From Heterostelium album PN500 (Eukaryota; Evosea; Eumycetozoa; Acytosteliales; Acytosteliaceae), in NCBI RefSeq assembly GCF_000004825.1, contig NW_008805086.1, positions 434,001 through 498,000 on the forward strand: a stretch of 64,000 bases of DNA, in the 5' to 3' direction. This document shows, one piece after another, positions 45,673-57,123 of the stretch; within the stretch, counting starts at the first letter, position 1; every line of letters starts with the position of its first letter. A program made the position numbers and the translations under genes. A model generated the notes under the pieces. That model was not told the origin of the DNA. It did not search any database and saw nothing but the letters and a program-made list of their open reading frames with translations.

Positions 45673-48600
45673 TTAAGATTGATTTTGATTCTGTCTATTT
45701 TTGAGCTCAGAGTTGAGTGCTGAGAGATTGAGATTACTCTGTTTGACGGCAGGGTTGTTGTTAATCGATGATAGCGATGGTGTCGATTTCGATTTAGATG
45801 TTGAACTACCATCTTTATCCTTGGATGACGACGAAAGATTGATGGTTGAGAAGATCTTGTTGAGTGAAGGTGCACCTGTTCGCTTCTTCTCTGGCTGCAG
45901 TGTGGCTGTTCCATCGATATGATGATTCAAATCCTCTGACGATCCTCCACCACTAATATTATTATTATCTTTCTTAGCACCGGTTATCATCGTTGAACGA
46001 CCGACAGTTCCAAACTTTATCGAAGAATACTTGTTGCTATCATTTTGTTGTTGTTGTTGTTGTTGTTGTTGTTGCTGTACAGATTGATTGATTGTATTCA
46101 AATTGTTATTAAATGTTTGTTGTTGTTCCGATTTCTGGTGTTCCATTTTCAGTTGACTTGTTTCCTCGGCCATACCTTTCAGACGTTCCTCTCGCTGGAG
46201 AATAGTCATGTTGTGGAATGTCGCTTGTCTTACCATCATTGGTTGACGATCGTTTCCAGAGGCACCGCCACCACTGCCACTGCTACTGCCATGTGCTCCA
46301 CCGCCACCTTGTAGATCACCACCACTGCCATCTGCTGAATAGTCATCCGCTGACTCTGGTGCTTGTCCTCTGACAGTACCACCTCTTGTGACTCTACCCT
46401 TAACCATGATGTTTGTGAAATGATTCTCAATATAGGTCTTTGCTTGACCAGCCTTCTCGACTGCTCTCTTATCCAAAGTTTGATTGTTATTCTGCTGACT
46501 ATTGATATCACTGAACACCTTTCTGAAATTACTCATCCAAATTTGTTTTGAATCTTCAGACTCTGCCAAGAATGTACAAGTAACCGATCTCAATTCAATA
46601 TCGAATGCATGTGTCATAATTGCTGCAAACAATATTTAAATTATTATTATTAATTAACATCTTAATCATATACAGATGATTCTTTTCTTATCTAAAATCT
46701 GAAAAATACATACGATTATTTGGTATATCAGTTAAAGCTGGTGATGGTAATAAATCTTCAATCTTTAAAAACTTAAATTTAGATTTACTAAATATTTTGT
46801 TTGATGATGGCTGTAATAATAATAATAATGATAAATTATTGTTAATAAACTTTCATTATCTTTAAAGATTTGATTAAACTATACTTACTCTTGAGAAAAT
46901 AATAATATCATTAAATAGGAATATATAAACTTTTTTAGTCTTAACATTGGACGGTCCACTTAAAAGATATCCTTCATGAACATATCTACGATCTGCTACA
47001 ACCAAATTCTAAAGATATAACAAGATAAGATAAGATGAGATTATTAGATAATGTTAGCTATCTTTACAAACAAAGAACAAAGGTTATACATACAGGGAAT
47101 TTACCAACTAATTTGTTTTGAACCTCAATTACTTTAAGAGAATTATCAGCACGTCGTTTTGTGTCGTTGATAGAGATGGCAACTTTCTTGATGATTTCCA
47201 ATCCCTCTGTGATATGTGGGAAGTCAGGATGTGATTCCTCAGTGTGTTTCAATAGATCCTGTAGGAGAAGTACGTATCTTGGAATACGTTGAACCGGTGT
47301 AATCAGCAGTGATTCCAATCGGGAGCGCGGTACCGTCTTGTCTTCGGCCTGCTTGATGAAAGCAACGAATTTCATCTCTTTCGAACACGCCTGGAGTCGA
47401 CGCAGCGAAAAGTCAAAGTTCTTCACATAGTCGGTGTACGCCTTGAGGAAGACACCGAGCGTAGTGAATGATTTACCCAGAATGGAGTAGGGCTTCCAAT
47501 TCTCGAGAATCGATTCGATGTCACTCATCAGCGTCGTATTGATGGCAATGATCGCATCGATACCACCGAATATCAACTTTACATCCTCTTGACTAATCAA
47601 TCCATTCTTTCGCAGTGGGTCGATGAAGAGCTGTGAGAGTTGCCTCAAAGTACTTAAATAAGTCTTCTCAGTGTTATATATCTCTTGTACAATATTCCAT
47701 CTATATCTATATAATATTTCTATAATTATAACGATGATAATAAAGGGTTAGTTAATTAACTACAACAATTATGAATTATCATGTCCAACTTTAACAACTA
47801 TCTACACTACTTACTTAATTTCTTAAATGGTAACATTTGTTGATATCTACGCCAACATTTTTGTATTTTAATGGCAGCTTTAATTTGTGTATCGTTGTAG
47901 GCTTTGGCGACTGGTTTACGAGGTGGTGGTGGTGGAAGTGGTTTACGTGGTGCAACAGGTCTGTAAATGGAAAAACGTGGGTTGAAAACAGTCTTACGAT
48001 TTGAATTTTGTAGTGTTTGTGGTGGTTGATTTGAGTTGGGTGTTGTTGTTGATGATGATGATCCATTGCTTTGTAATCCATTGGAAGCAGCTTGTTGCTG
48101 TTGCTGCTGTTGTTGTTGTTGGGTTGGATAAATACTCTTTCTCATTTGTGAGGGTGTGGATGACATCATTTGTGAGGGTGAAGTTGAGAGAGGTGATCCT
48201 AGACCAACGAAACATCGGGTCACTCTGAATTTGGTACCACCTGCAAGTAGTTCCATTTCTTTCTTCTCTTGTTCTTTGAGTTCGTCGCGATTCTTGTTGC
48301 CAAGACCGAGCTCCTTGAGGAAGTTCTCGTGCATCTCTTCCTCCTCCTCGTCGGTGTCGTCATCAGAGTCTTCAACGACCTGGTCGACGTCCTCACCCAT
48401 GAAACTTGAAGCGTCTCCCATGAAACTGCTGGTATCAGAGTCCGCTTCACTTAGATTGCTGTTTCCACTTCCTAGGAGGGAGCTACTCGATGAATTCGGT
48501 GATAAATTGAAAGACGATGGTTGACGTGGTGCTAATTTTGGTGGTGGTGATTTTATTGCCGATTTTAGAGGTTGCTGCTGTTGCGGTGTTGGAGTGGATG

Positions 48601-49060
48601 CCTGTAGACTAGGTGATAATGCATGTCCATTTACAAATGCTTGATTTCCACCATCTTGTTGCTGTTGTTGTTGTTGTTGATTATTTCTAGGTGATACATT
48701 GGGTGGTTGCTGTTGTTGATTATTTCTAGGTGATACATTGGGAGGTTGCTGTTGCTGCTGTTGAGGGGCAGGTGAAGGTGTTGGTGTTGGTTGATGATTA
48801 TGACTTTGTTGTTGTTGTTCCAAATTCTGAGATGAATTCATTGATGCAGATACATTTACAGAAAATGTTCTTGGTTTTGGCATGGGTGGGTGGTGATTTC
48901 CATTTGAATTTCCATTTTCTAATGGTGGTGACTTTAAAATGTGTGAAGTTCGCAATGGTGCAACACCAATCTGTTTTGAATTTCCAAACGATGATTGTTG
49001 ATGTTGTAACAATGATGATGGTGGTGCTGTTTTCCTTTTATCGTCTGCAAATTCACTCAT
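45673..49060 (-). CDS. RhoGEF with IQ motif, DH and PH domains, 1012 aa
   Basis: Five exons: 49060-47815, 47719-47094, 47008-46889, 46810-46714 and 46622-45673, all in frame. The first 380 residues are Pro/Gln/Asn/Ser-rich with an acidic patch, ending in a polyproline PLPPPPPRKP and an IQ motif (AAIKIQKCWRRYQQ). The DH domain follows at about 425-620 (QEIYNTEKTYLSTLRQL, LITPVQRIPRYVLLLQDLLKHT). A PH domain spans three exons at about 625-740 (YVHEGYLLSG, VYIFLFNDIIIFS, CTFLAESEDSKQIWMSNF). The tail is low-complexity with a Gln run. It should activate Rac-type GTPases at membranes, with calmodulin-type light chains on the IQ motif (family knowledge). Which GTPase is unknown. Confidence 0.92.
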
Positions 49061-51474
49061 TATTTAAATTTACTCTTTTTTTTTTTTATTTAATAATTAC
49101 ACTTTTTTTTTGATTAAATAATATATTTGTTTTTTGTTTTTGTTGGTTTTTTTGTTTTATTAAAGGTGATGATAATATAGATACATAAACTAATAAATAA
49201 AATAAAATAAAATAAAATAAAATAAAATAAATAGTATATATTTATAAATATTAATTAATTACAAAGTAAAGTAAAGCAAAGCTAAATAAACAAATAAATA
49301 TGGAAAATAAATATATATATATAAATAAATAATATATTGATTGTTATTATAAGAAAATTAGATATAAAAAAAGTCGAAAATAAGAAAAATTTGGTCAAGA
49401 TTGGTTGAAAGATAGATAAATAGTAGTGATCGAAAAAAAAACCTTAAAATAACACCAATTATAATCTAGTTGTATTTAGTTGGTTATATTCAGTAAAATT
49501 AAATGTTTTTTTTTGCAAAAAAAAAAAAAAAAACAAAAGAGGTGAAGGTTTGATTGTGTTTTAAAATTAGAGCAATTTCAAATAAAAGTTAGTTGAAAAC
49601 AAACAATCAATTAGAATGTCGACTGAATGAATTATTATCTAACAATTACAAGTAATAATAATAATACTGTAACTACAACTACCTACCAATTATCAATTTT
49701 TATTGTAAATGGTTGGTTGTTGGTAGTAATGTTGTTAAGATGCCAACAAGTGTATAAAACTGAACTATGATGATTTGGTATGTTGTTATATATAAAGTCA
49801 AAAAAAAATAATAACTACAACACAATTGCACCTTTCCTTTTATTGAGAATTGGTTTCTGTTTTCTGTTTGCTGTTGTTTAATTTGATGGCTGTTTGCTGG
49901 AAATGTGAATAATAAAAAAAAAAAAAAGAGTAGTCCAGTGAATGAGTTGTATTGCAACTACTATTATTTATTATCTATCTATTTATGATTGCTTTAAACC
50001 GACCAAACAAGGTAAAAAAGCCCTGATTATACCTTAAACCCACAAAAAAAAAAAAAAAAAAGTTTAGATTAACCACCCAAATTCCAACAATCACAAAATA
50101 ATGGTTTTTATTAAAAAAACATTAACACCATGCAAAAAAACATATCACAATTTTTTTTTTTGATTGATTATTGCAACCATTCAAATAATCAAATTTTGAT
50201 CGATCATCCAATTTTAGTGTTTTTTTTTAAATCAAAAAGTTTTTAAGTTTGATCAGACGGATAAAAGATATATCATAAAGAATAATAATAATAAACAAAA
50301 CCAGCTTCATTTTAATGATCTTTAGTTAGTTTCAATGACAGAGCTACAATCTACAAACTATAAATTTACAACATAGAAAACGAATAAATTGGATACACAC
50401 TAACCAAAAAAAACAATATAATATAATTTATAAAAACAACAAAAAAAAAAAGAATTAATCACTATTTAATCAAAACACACTCAAACCATACACACACAAA
50501 CATACAAACACACACTTACAAACACACATACAGCTCACTGTCATTTAATCACTCACACTCTCACCCACTTGGATAAAATGTAATAGTTTTGTATTCACAT
50601 TCATGGTTTATGATTATCAGTGTAAAAATGAAAGAGAAATAGGTGTAGATTATGAATTGAATGAAATAAGTGATGAATATATATATAACTTATACTTTCA
50701 ATATAATTATACATATTGACACTCTGTTTGCAAACATGGGTGAGCGCTTAAATTATTTACTTCACAGCGCACTATTTAATATCATCTACTTCACAGCGCA
50801 CTCATTAATATCAACTTCACTTTACTATTTATTCAATATGAAAAAACAAAAAATGTAAAGAATGATCAGTCATATATTATGATCACATTGGTATGGATAG
50901 ATATATGTGCACATATATTCATACTCTTATTGTATTATTATGTGTGTTCTTGATTCACATGAATGAATATTAATCATAATAATATTAATATTATTGATTT
51001 GATTTGATTTGATTTTGATTTTAATTTTTTTTTTATATTATTATCAGTCAATATTAATATTATTATTTCTATTAATATTTATTATTAACAAAAAAAAAAA
51101 ATTGAATAGTTAATAAAAAAAAATAATAATAATAACATAACATTTTAATTAACTTCTCCAAACACAATATCTATTAAATTAACATAGCATTTAGAGATAA
51201 TAGTATTTGTTTTTTTTTCTGGAAATAAAATTGATCAAACAATTGTAAATCATCCAGGTCAACAAAATTAATAACTAATCAATTTGAAGGCTCGTGAATA
51301 AATTTTTCTATATTATTTATTCGCAAGACAACAACCACAACACCTGCTCCAACCGGAACAAAAAATATAAATAACAACAAATTAAGATTGTCTTTTATCA
51401 TCTTTATCTCATCTTCAAGAAGATCTTTAGTTTGTTTTTGTTTTCAATTCGAGTTTAATTTATAAATAATAACA
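49061..51474. other. Gene-free 2.4-kb region between divergent genes
   Basis: Contains (AAAAT)6 at 49201-49230, poly-A tracts near 49515 and 50045, a CA-rich stretch at about 50470-50530, and a GC-containing direct repeat at 50758-50802. It must hold the promoters of the RhoGEF and the cupredoxin-like gene. No ORF is supported. Confidence 0.65.
50758..50802 (+). repeat. Direct repeat TACTTCACAGCGCACT x2
   Basis: The 16-mer occurs at 50758-50773 and 50787-50802, a 29-bp period, with related flanks (TTAATATCA after each). GCGC is rare in this AT-rich DNA. A further GAGCGCTT lies at about 50742. It may be a regulatory module about 0.7 kb upstream of the cupredoxin-like gene. Confidence 0.85.
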
Positions 51475-52431
51475 ATGAAAATCTATAGTATTATTTTATT
51501 GGTATGCTTTGTCGGTGTAATTTCTTGTCTACCCGACGTCGTAGTAGAGTGGACAGAGGACAACAATTTCCCATCGCCACTCAATATTCTAGTGGGACAA
51601 AAGGTAGTTTGGAAAGCAGTGAACTCCGATAAACATGAAATTCTGTTGGTAGAAGATAACGTCCACGAGCCAATGATCAACAACGTTGCCAGTCACGTTT
51701 TCAAAAAGGCAGGTTGGTTCTCATACTCCTGCACTATCCACCCAGGCAAGCGTTTCTACGTCAAGGTCGCCGAGTCTGAGAATCAATCCGCCCGTGACTT
51801 GGCTCTCAAGGAAATCGAAGACCAACAACGTGCCAAAGAGAATCTCAAGGCTTACGAGAAGCGTGAGGTACTCTACCGTCTCCAACAACAACAGGCCGAG
51901 CAAGAATTGAAGACCGGAGTCAAGGCACCAGCCGGACCATTTGGTGCAATTCCAGCCGATATCGCTGCAACCAACCAAGCACCAGCCACCAACAACGCCG
52001 TTGAAACTCCAGCCACTCCATCCAATCCATCCGCTGCCAGCTCAGAACAACCAGCTGAACAATCTGGTGAGGAAGGAACCACCTCTGGTCGTCCATCCAC
52101 CAAGCCTGTCAAGCCAACTCCAAAGACATCGAACAAACCAACCGATGCCACCACTGCCTCACCAACTGACGACAGCTCAGCACCACCAACACCACCAAGA
52201 TCCACTCCAAGACCAACCACCAAGACAGACACCAATGTCAAGCCAGGCGAAACCAAAGATCCACTTGGATCAGTAAAACCAAAGGTACCAAAGAACTCTG
52301 CTGCTGACTCTGAAGACAAGCCAAAGGATGAAGATAACGGATCAGGATCAGAAGGAAAGAATAGTTCATCAACTGTCACCTACAGTATTGTATTACTTGT
52401 ATTATCTTCCATTATCTCTATTATCTTCTAA
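51475..52431 (+). CDS. Secreted, GPI-anchor-type cupredoxin-like protein, 318 aa
   Basis: Residues 1-18 are a signal peptide. Residues 19 to about 100 fit a cupredoxin fold: VVVEWTEDNNFPSPLNILVGQKVVWK, an early His (SDKHEILLV), and a late loop SYSCTIHPGKRFYVKV. That supplies the His, Cys and His ligands of a type 1 copper site, but the usual Met is absent. A short helix with Gln and Lys follows, then about 150 residues of Thr/Pro/Ser-rich stalk, and a C-terminal hydrophobic end (YSIVLLVLSSIISIIF) preceded by small residues, as in GPI signals. So it is probably a cell-surface copper or redox protein (inference). The leader has a T-rich start region typical of abundant dictyostelid genes. Confidence 0.85.
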   Translation: MKIYSIILLVCFVGVISCLPDVVVEWTEDNNFPSPLNILVGQKVVWKAVNSDKHEILLVEDNVHEPMINNVASHVFKKAGWFSYSCTIHPGKRFYVKVAESENQSARDLALKEIEDQQRAKENLKAYEKREVLYRLQQQQAEQELKTGVKAPAGPFGAIPADIAATNQAPATNNAVETPATPSNPSAASSEQPAEQSGEEGTTSGRPSTKPVKPTPKTSNKPTDATTASPTDDSSAPPTPPRSTPRPTTKTDTNVKPGETKDPLGSVKPKVPKNSAADSEDKPKDEDNGSGSEGKNSSSTVTYSIVLLVLSSIISIIF

Positions 52432-52679
52432 GATAATATTCTATTCTTTTTAATTTAAACTTTAATTTATAAAGAAAAGAAAAGAAAAAAAAAAACTAAA
52501 AACCAAAACATATATTATGGAAAACCAAGAAAATAAAACATTCAATGATTTGTTCAAAAAAAAAAAAAAAAAAAGAAAAACAAACTATAACTTAAAAGTT
52601 TGTTGTTATTTAGTATTAATTCTCCTTTCTTTCTTTTTGATTTTATTTGAATTGATTCTGTTTGATTTAGATTTAGAGT

Positions 52680-53576
52680 TTAGAGTGTTGGATCTTCGTG
52701 CTCTTGAAAGGAAATATCTACACATTGCTCGGAACCAGGGTATTTTGGTATTTCGATATTCATCTCTTCGAGGAATGACTTTGGTAGGAAACGACCACCT
52801 AGATAATGGAATCCTTTGTAGTTCTCTGCACATTTCTTTGGTGTTGCCAGCGAGATTAGCAAACCTGGTGTGAAAGTGTTACGAATATTGCCTTGTTCTA
52901 CATCCCAACCTGATGGAATATCAACTGATGCAATCGGTACCAAATCACTCGGTAGCATACTTAGTGTGTTGATGATAGAGTCAAACGGTGCACGAATATC
53001 ACCCTTAAAACTATAGCCAAAAATTGAATCCACCACCAAACTATAAGTATTAATAATCTCTTCCAAAGTTGGTAATGATCCAATCAGTTCACATCCAACA
53101 TGTTCACATTGCAATGTTAAATTCTAAAAAGTTATATATAACTTTACAAATTAGAATTACAAAAACAAAAGAGTAGATTGTAAATATCGATATTTTTAAT
53201 TACTTTGTATAAATCTTTATCGGTTCTCTTTGGATATAATATATCTACTTTATAACCAAAGTGTACAAGATGTCTTGCTGCTACTAAACCATCACCACCA
53301 TTATCTTGTTTGTTTTTAATGAACGTTAGTTAAGTTGTTGTTGTTGTTGTATTGTAACAATGATAAACGAATAATGTACATACTTCCTGGACCACAAATA
53401 GTTAATACTTTCTTTGATAGTGTTGAAGGATTGTAGACTTTATAGATTGAGGAAGCAACACTCAGTCCAGCCAACTCCATTAGTTGGTCGACAGAGAATC
53501 CATACTCCTTACCCATTAGCAACACATCCATTTTAATTGCTTCATTCTGACCTAAATATAATAGCTTCTTACTCAT
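52680..53576 (-). CDS. naxe: NAD(P)HX epimerase (YjeF_N, NAXE/APOA1BP), 245 aa
   Basis: Exons are 53576-53384, 53304-53204 and 53123-52680. The start [17 protein letters not shown] is the family N-terminus. The key segments are [18 protein letters not shown] across the first junction, [16 protein letters not shown], and [15 protein letters not shown]. The family epimerises damaged R-NAD(P)HX to the S form for the ATP-dependent dehydratase, and is usually mitochondrial or cytosolic. There is no dehydratase domain, so it is a stand-alone epimerase as in animals. No targeting peptide is evident with this start; an upstream in-frame start at 53660 would add a hydrophobic N-terminus but lies in AT-rich leader. 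Confidence 0.93.
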
Positions 53577-53898
53577 TTTTTGTTTATTCCTATTATAGGT
53601 TACAATATTATAACTATAAAATAATGATAATGATAATAGATTAAATAAATTTAAAACCAAAAACTTTTATTTAAATTTTAATTTAAATTCGGTGAACTTC
53701 AAACAATGAAATTTGCAATTTCAAAAAATTTAATTAAATTTGGCCTGTACAAAAGTAAACATAATAATGTTGTTACTATTGATATTTATATTATTATTAT
53801 GTTGTTGTTGTTGTTGCTGCTGTTGCTATTATTATTGTTTATTGTTAAGGTTGGTTGGTTGGTTGATTGGTTGGTTTTACTGTGTGAATAAATAAATT
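53577..53898. other. Intergenic between NAXE start and a small gene
   Basis: AT-rich with a GTT/GCT simple repeat at about 53800-53840. Nothing else seen. Confidence 0.65.
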
Positions 53899-54210
53899 TT
53901 ACATAAATAAACCTTGTTTCTCTAATAATAAATTTTGTAATTCTATTAGTTGATTCTTCTTTTTCTCGATGATTGCAACGTTTTCAGTCATTGCTTCATA
54001 GTAGACTGGATCAGGATCCTCTATGTATGCACTAGCCAACTCTACATTTGATTTCTCTAGGTTTGCAATGAATTTTGTGACATCTTCGATGTTGAACTGC
54101 AGTAACTCTTCTTCGGTGCTGTAATGTGGTTTTATACTATCGATTCTACGTTGATACTCTTGTTCATCTTCATCTGAATTAATATCATTACTATCTTTCA
54201 TATCATTCAT
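53899..54210 (-). CDS. Small acidic coiled-coil protein, 103 aa
   Basis: Single exon, acidic N-terminus (MNDMKDSNDINSDEDEQE) and a mostly helical body. Its most conserved-looking part is IEDPDPVYYEAMTENVAIIE followed by KKKNQLIELQNLLLEK, a strong coiled coil. No signal peptide and no membrane segment. The 'DPDP..Y.EA..EN..II' pattern looks like a conserved small eukaryotic subunit, but I cannot name it with confidence. Confidence 0.75.
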   Translation of the reverse strand: MNDMKDSNDINSDEDEQEYQRRIDSIKPHYSTEEELLQFNIEDVTKFIANLEKSNVELASAYIEDPDPVYYEAMTENVAIIEKKKNQLIELQNLLLEKQGLFM

Positions 54211-54907
54211 TATTCTTTTTTATTTACTAGTAATCTTTCTATATAACAAACTACACAGTATCGAATTGAATCGATTCATTTAAAATTATGGAACAAAAAA
54301 TTAAATTAAATTTAAAAAAAATTTTAAAAAAAATTTTGAACTTATTTAGTATATTAGTTAGTATCGATACTACACGCACTTGAATCACTTAATATATTAT
54401 ATTTTAATTGTATAACTTATTGGTACAATATGTACCCAATAAAATGATCTTACTATAGGAGATAATAAGTATTTGCTTTTTTAAGAACCTTTGATCTAAA
54501 CATTTCTAATCTATTTATCTTAAACATTCAGATTGATAAGTTTAATTAATTAGCAAGTGATCAACCATTTATTGTTGGTTTAATATCAACCTCTGTTGAT
54601 CTCCATGCTCTTTCAACTAGTTTTTTTTATTATTAAAAAAATAAAATAAAATTTAAAAACCACATAATTTTGATTGTTAACAAAATTTATATTTTTTTCT
54701 TTTCATATGAAAACTATTTGTTGATTTCTGTTTTTGTTTAATTAGTCAATCATTCAATTAGTCAGTCAGTCAGTCAGTCAATAAATATATTTGTACACCA
54801 ACAACTGTTGTTATTTTTAATTTTGTAAAAAGTAATAATAAATAATATATGATTATATTTATATAAATAAATTTGATTATATTTGTAAATAAAATAAAAA
54901 TCTATAA
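54211..54907. other. Intergenic between divergent genes
   Basis: AT-rich with (GTCA)5 at 54761-54780. It holds the leader of the protease gene. No gene seen. Confidence 0.65.
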
Positions 54908-56988
54908 ATGACAATAACTCATGGATCATTGTCAGCTTGTGACATTTCAAAACTAAGACAATGTTGTGTGGTTGTTCGTGTCAAGGGTAATGATATATCG
55001 ACTGCCTCTAACTATGGATCAAGTAGCAGTAGTTCCGCTCTGAAATCAAATAAATCATCATCATCACAAGTTCCTACTTTCTCACATTCAAGGTAAATTG
55101 AAATTGAAGCGGAAATTGAGATTAAAATAATGAAAACTTTTAGTTACTAACAATAGATACATATATATATATATATATATATAGTGAAGGTAAAATTACA
55201 TTTAGTTGTAGTGGATTCATTATTAATAGAGAACAAGGTATCATATTGACATCGTCTTCTATATTCATGCCATTTCTGAGTAGGAGAAATGAACAGGCAC
55301 ACTATGAGATACATAGAGATACAGAGATAGATATTATGTGTAATAACAACAGACAAATAAAAGAAGAGGATATCAAATCAAGTAATAGCGGTGGTAGTGG
55401 TGGTAGTGGTAGTGGTCAGTCAATTTATAACAAGTCATCCGATGAGAGAATCTATGATCCTCTGAAAGATTGGATTCAATGTAGATTTCACCAGTTGATC
55501 GAAGTCGATCAATCGATCATGGATATAGTGGATTTGCTGAAATCCTACTTTGTGATTGGCTCGAGTAAGTCACTGTCGCTCGTCTTGCTCAAGGCGTCGT
55601 CACCGCTCACCGTCGATCCGGCAATCGATCAAGTTCGTTTTGCACAATCAACACACATCAAGACGGGCGAGCGGATCTCAATCGTTGCATCGCCATTCGG
55701 TTTCATCTCACCGACGATCTTTCTCAACTCGGTGTCGAGTGGAATCATCTGCAACAAGATAGCGGCGCGACCCTATTCACATCCGAGCCTGTTTCTCACC
55801 GACGCCAGATGTTTGCCAGGCAGTGAGGGTGCGGCAGTGTTCAACTCGCGTGGCGAAGTCATCGCCATCGTAACACCACCCATCAGAGCAAAAGATGAAA
55901 AGACACCTTTCAACTTGGCAAGTCTGCTCCCCACACACACATTCCTCGAGTATCTTCTCAAGACTGACCTGGTTGCAAAACCTTTGATTTCCAACAGCGT
56001 GCTGTCGCTCTCACCGCTGCAAACCAGTCTTTCGCTTCTCGACCGACAAAAACATAATATCGTACTGGTGAAATTCAAGGATACATGGGGATCCGGTGTT
56101 TTGATATCTTCGAACGGCTACATCCTGACGAATGCACATATATTGGCACCGTCGATATCGGCATTGCATAAAGCATCGAACGACTCAAACAACGCAGTTG
56201 GCTATCCCGCTCACATGTTTAAAGACTACCGCGTTGAGATACGTGTCGACTATGCTGCGTTGATTGGCAAAGAGACAATTGGCGGACACATGTGGTACAA
56301 TGGGCGCATCGAATACATCTCACATACTCACCTCGATATTGCACTGCTAAAGATTGTTTGTGATGATTCGCTTGTATTCCATCATGTTGAATGCAACACA
56401 CTGCTGAACGTCCAACACGGAACCGAGGTGGCTGTCCTCGGATATCCGCTGTTACCACCCTCACAGGAACCGCCAGTCTCTGTCACACATGGAATCATAT
56501 CGAATGTTGTTTGTGTCGACGGCATGGCCGTGAGCTACCAGACAACGGCACCGGTACACTCTGGCAATTCCGGAGGTGGCTTGTTTGATGAACGCGGCAA
56601 CTTCTTGGGCATAGTAACTTGCAATGCCAAACAGCGAAATGGATCGATCATCACCGATCTCAACTTTTCAATACCGGCAACCTCGCTGGTCCACTTTTTC
56701 AACTATGCAAACGGTCAAGATATCCAAGGCCTGGAGATCATGATACGTTCAAAGACAAACAAATTCCTGAGAGCTCTCTGGAAACTACAAATCACTTCAT
56801 CACCTCATTCCTCATCGCAAAACAACATCAACCAAAAGCATCTACAACCACTTCAAAAACAACCACCTCAAACAACCGGTAATGGAAGAAAATATGCAGA
56901 ATTCCTTGAAAAAATTACAAATACTCCACAAACCTCAGCAGCAAACTGTAATACTGAAAATATAAATTCACTAATGGCGAAACTATAA
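54908..56988 (+). CDS. tysnd1: TYSND1-like peroxisomal trypsin-type protease, 662 aa
   Basis: Exon 1 is 54908-55092, the intron 55093-55184 and exon 2 55185-56988 (phase 2). The N-terminal half is a degenerate protease-like domain. The C-terminal half carries a full catalytic triad in DegP-like order: His about 380 (ILTNAHIL), Asp about 446 (HLDIALLKI) and Ser about 524 (HSGNSGGGL). This two-part layout is that of TYSND1/DEG15, which removes PTS2 presequences and processes PTS1 beta-oxidation enzymes. The last three residues are AKL, a functional-type PTS1, so the protease should itself enter peroxisomes. A Gly/Ser-rich insert lies near residue 130. Codon use in exon 2 is GC-rich. Confidence 0.92.
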
Positions 56989-57123
56989 CTACTTCTAATA
57001 TAAATATACATATATAGATATAAGAAAAAAGTAAATATAAAACTAATAAACTTTTGTATTATAAAATAAATTAAATAAACAAAAAAAAAACATTAATCAA
57101 ACACTTTCGCTTTATTTGAAAAA

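Noticed and set aside
48156-48524. 122-aa plus-strand ORF
   Set aside because: Antisense of the acidic Ser-rich part of the RhoGEF exon 1.
51873-52379. 168-aa minus-strand ORF rich in Gly, Ser and Val
   Set aside because: Antisense of the Thr/Pro-rich stalk of the cupredoxin-like gene, which has a clear signal peptide and GPI end.
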